Assembly: GCA_008931825.1 (NCBI GenBank)
Contig: QXVZ01014954.1
Location: 3,807-37,574 of the forward strand
Origin: Phallusia fumigata
Taxonomy: Eukaryota; Chordata; Ascidiacea; Phlebobranchia; Ascidiidae
DNA: 33,768 nucleotides
Direction of reading: 5' to 3'
How positions within the stretch are numbered: the stretch's first letter is position 1; each line of letters begins with the position of its first letter. A program made the position numbers and the translations under genes. Below the pieces are notes generated by a model. It saw only the letters and a list, made by a program, of their open reading frames with translations, was not told the DNA's origin and ran no database searches. Shown here piece by piece: positions 33,300 through 33,768 of this stretch.

Positions 33300-33768
33300 C
33301 TAGTAAACACATACATATGTAGTAATTGCTTAGAAGTACACAAACAATACTTAAGTACATTTTGGATAGTTTTGCGAACAAATAAATTTATTTATTAACT
33401 GCAGCTAGAGTAAATGATAAAGTGAATTGCAATTCCAACTCCAAATGACTAACTAGATAGGTAGTGTTCTCCATATTTTCATTCCACACACACTATGACC
33501 CCAAGTGATGTTTTCCATGTGCACCATTTCCTTTGTTACATTGAATATAAATATTCAATACCCTCATTACATTGGGTCCCTAATTTCTGTGCCATTTTAC
33601 AACATAACTGTTTTTGCTAGCATAAACATATGGGTCCCCACACACATGCAAATTCAGATTCATTTCTTACATCATGCCAATTACAAGCTTAATGTCAAAG
33701 CATAAAATCCCATAAACACACTATTCCATAGTTTGACCTAAAGTGACATTTAGCCGATCCGCAGTAAA
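33300..33768. other. ARIH1 intron up to window end, with a composite-repeat leader
   Basis: A leader copy in plus orientation covers about 33450-33665: AACTAGATAGGTAGTG start, CATTCCACACACACTATGAC, GTGCACCATTTCCTTTGTTA, ATTGGGTCCCTAATTTC, and GGGTCCCCACACACATGC near its end. No coding exon of ARIH1 was found past 33299 in the window. Confidence 0.55.

Noticed and set aside
1-33768. CRISPR arrays, bacterial operons, tRNA or rRNA genes
   Set aside because: The window has spliced animal genes; no spaced direct-repeat array of CRISPR type, cloverleaf or rRNA sequence was seen.

Overview
The window is animal (metazoan) genomic DNA. It is AT-rich, with compact genes, introns mostly of 100-700 bases, and GT-AG splice sites that can be read directly. 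Gene density, intron size and heavy allelic variation fit a small invertebrate deuterostome genome, and a tunicate such as Ciona is the most likely source. That assignment is inference; nothing here fixes the species.

Four protein-coding genes are supported, and all exon joins were checked for phase. (1) Plus strand, 1-5618: the C-terminal half of ANKFY1 (Rabankyrin-5), with ankyrin repeats and a terminal FYVE zinc finger. (2) Minus strand, 8557-12639: a complete 15-exon GCLC, the glutamate-cysteine ligase catalytic subunit. It has an antioxidant-response-element match about 140 bases upstream of its ATG, and a 36-base repeat-like insertion at one splice acceptor. (3) Minus strand, 17427-26915: a two-domain (2 x 6TM) cation channel resembling two-pore channels. 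Its transcript runs on in frame into a basic coiled coil, an SH3 domain and an acidic tail. (4) Minus strand, 28571-33299: the C-terminal ~330 residues of an ARIH1-type RBR ubiquitin ligase (IBR, RING2, Ariadne domain).

The assembly is damaged in the channel gene and in the large ARIH1 intron. Single n characters at 14627, 16533, 20602, 24755, 30824 and 32258 mark contig joins. The small contig 14628-16532 overlaps 20603-22130 over 1528 bases and belongs between 20601 and 20603. It holds a channel exon (domain II S1) found nowhere else. Domain II S2-S5 falls in the remaining gap. 23579-24754 and 24756-25935 are two diverged copies, probably alleles, of one locus.

Between and inside the genes lies a dispersed composite repeat: a leader of about 200 bases with a conserved hairpin, followed by one to eight units of about 127 bases. 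It occurs in both orientations at seven or more places. There is also a 300-base hAT-like non-autonomous element with terminal inverted repeats and an 8-base target duplication. The four genes have no obvious shared pathway. The most unusual item is the channel-SH3 architecture of gene 3.
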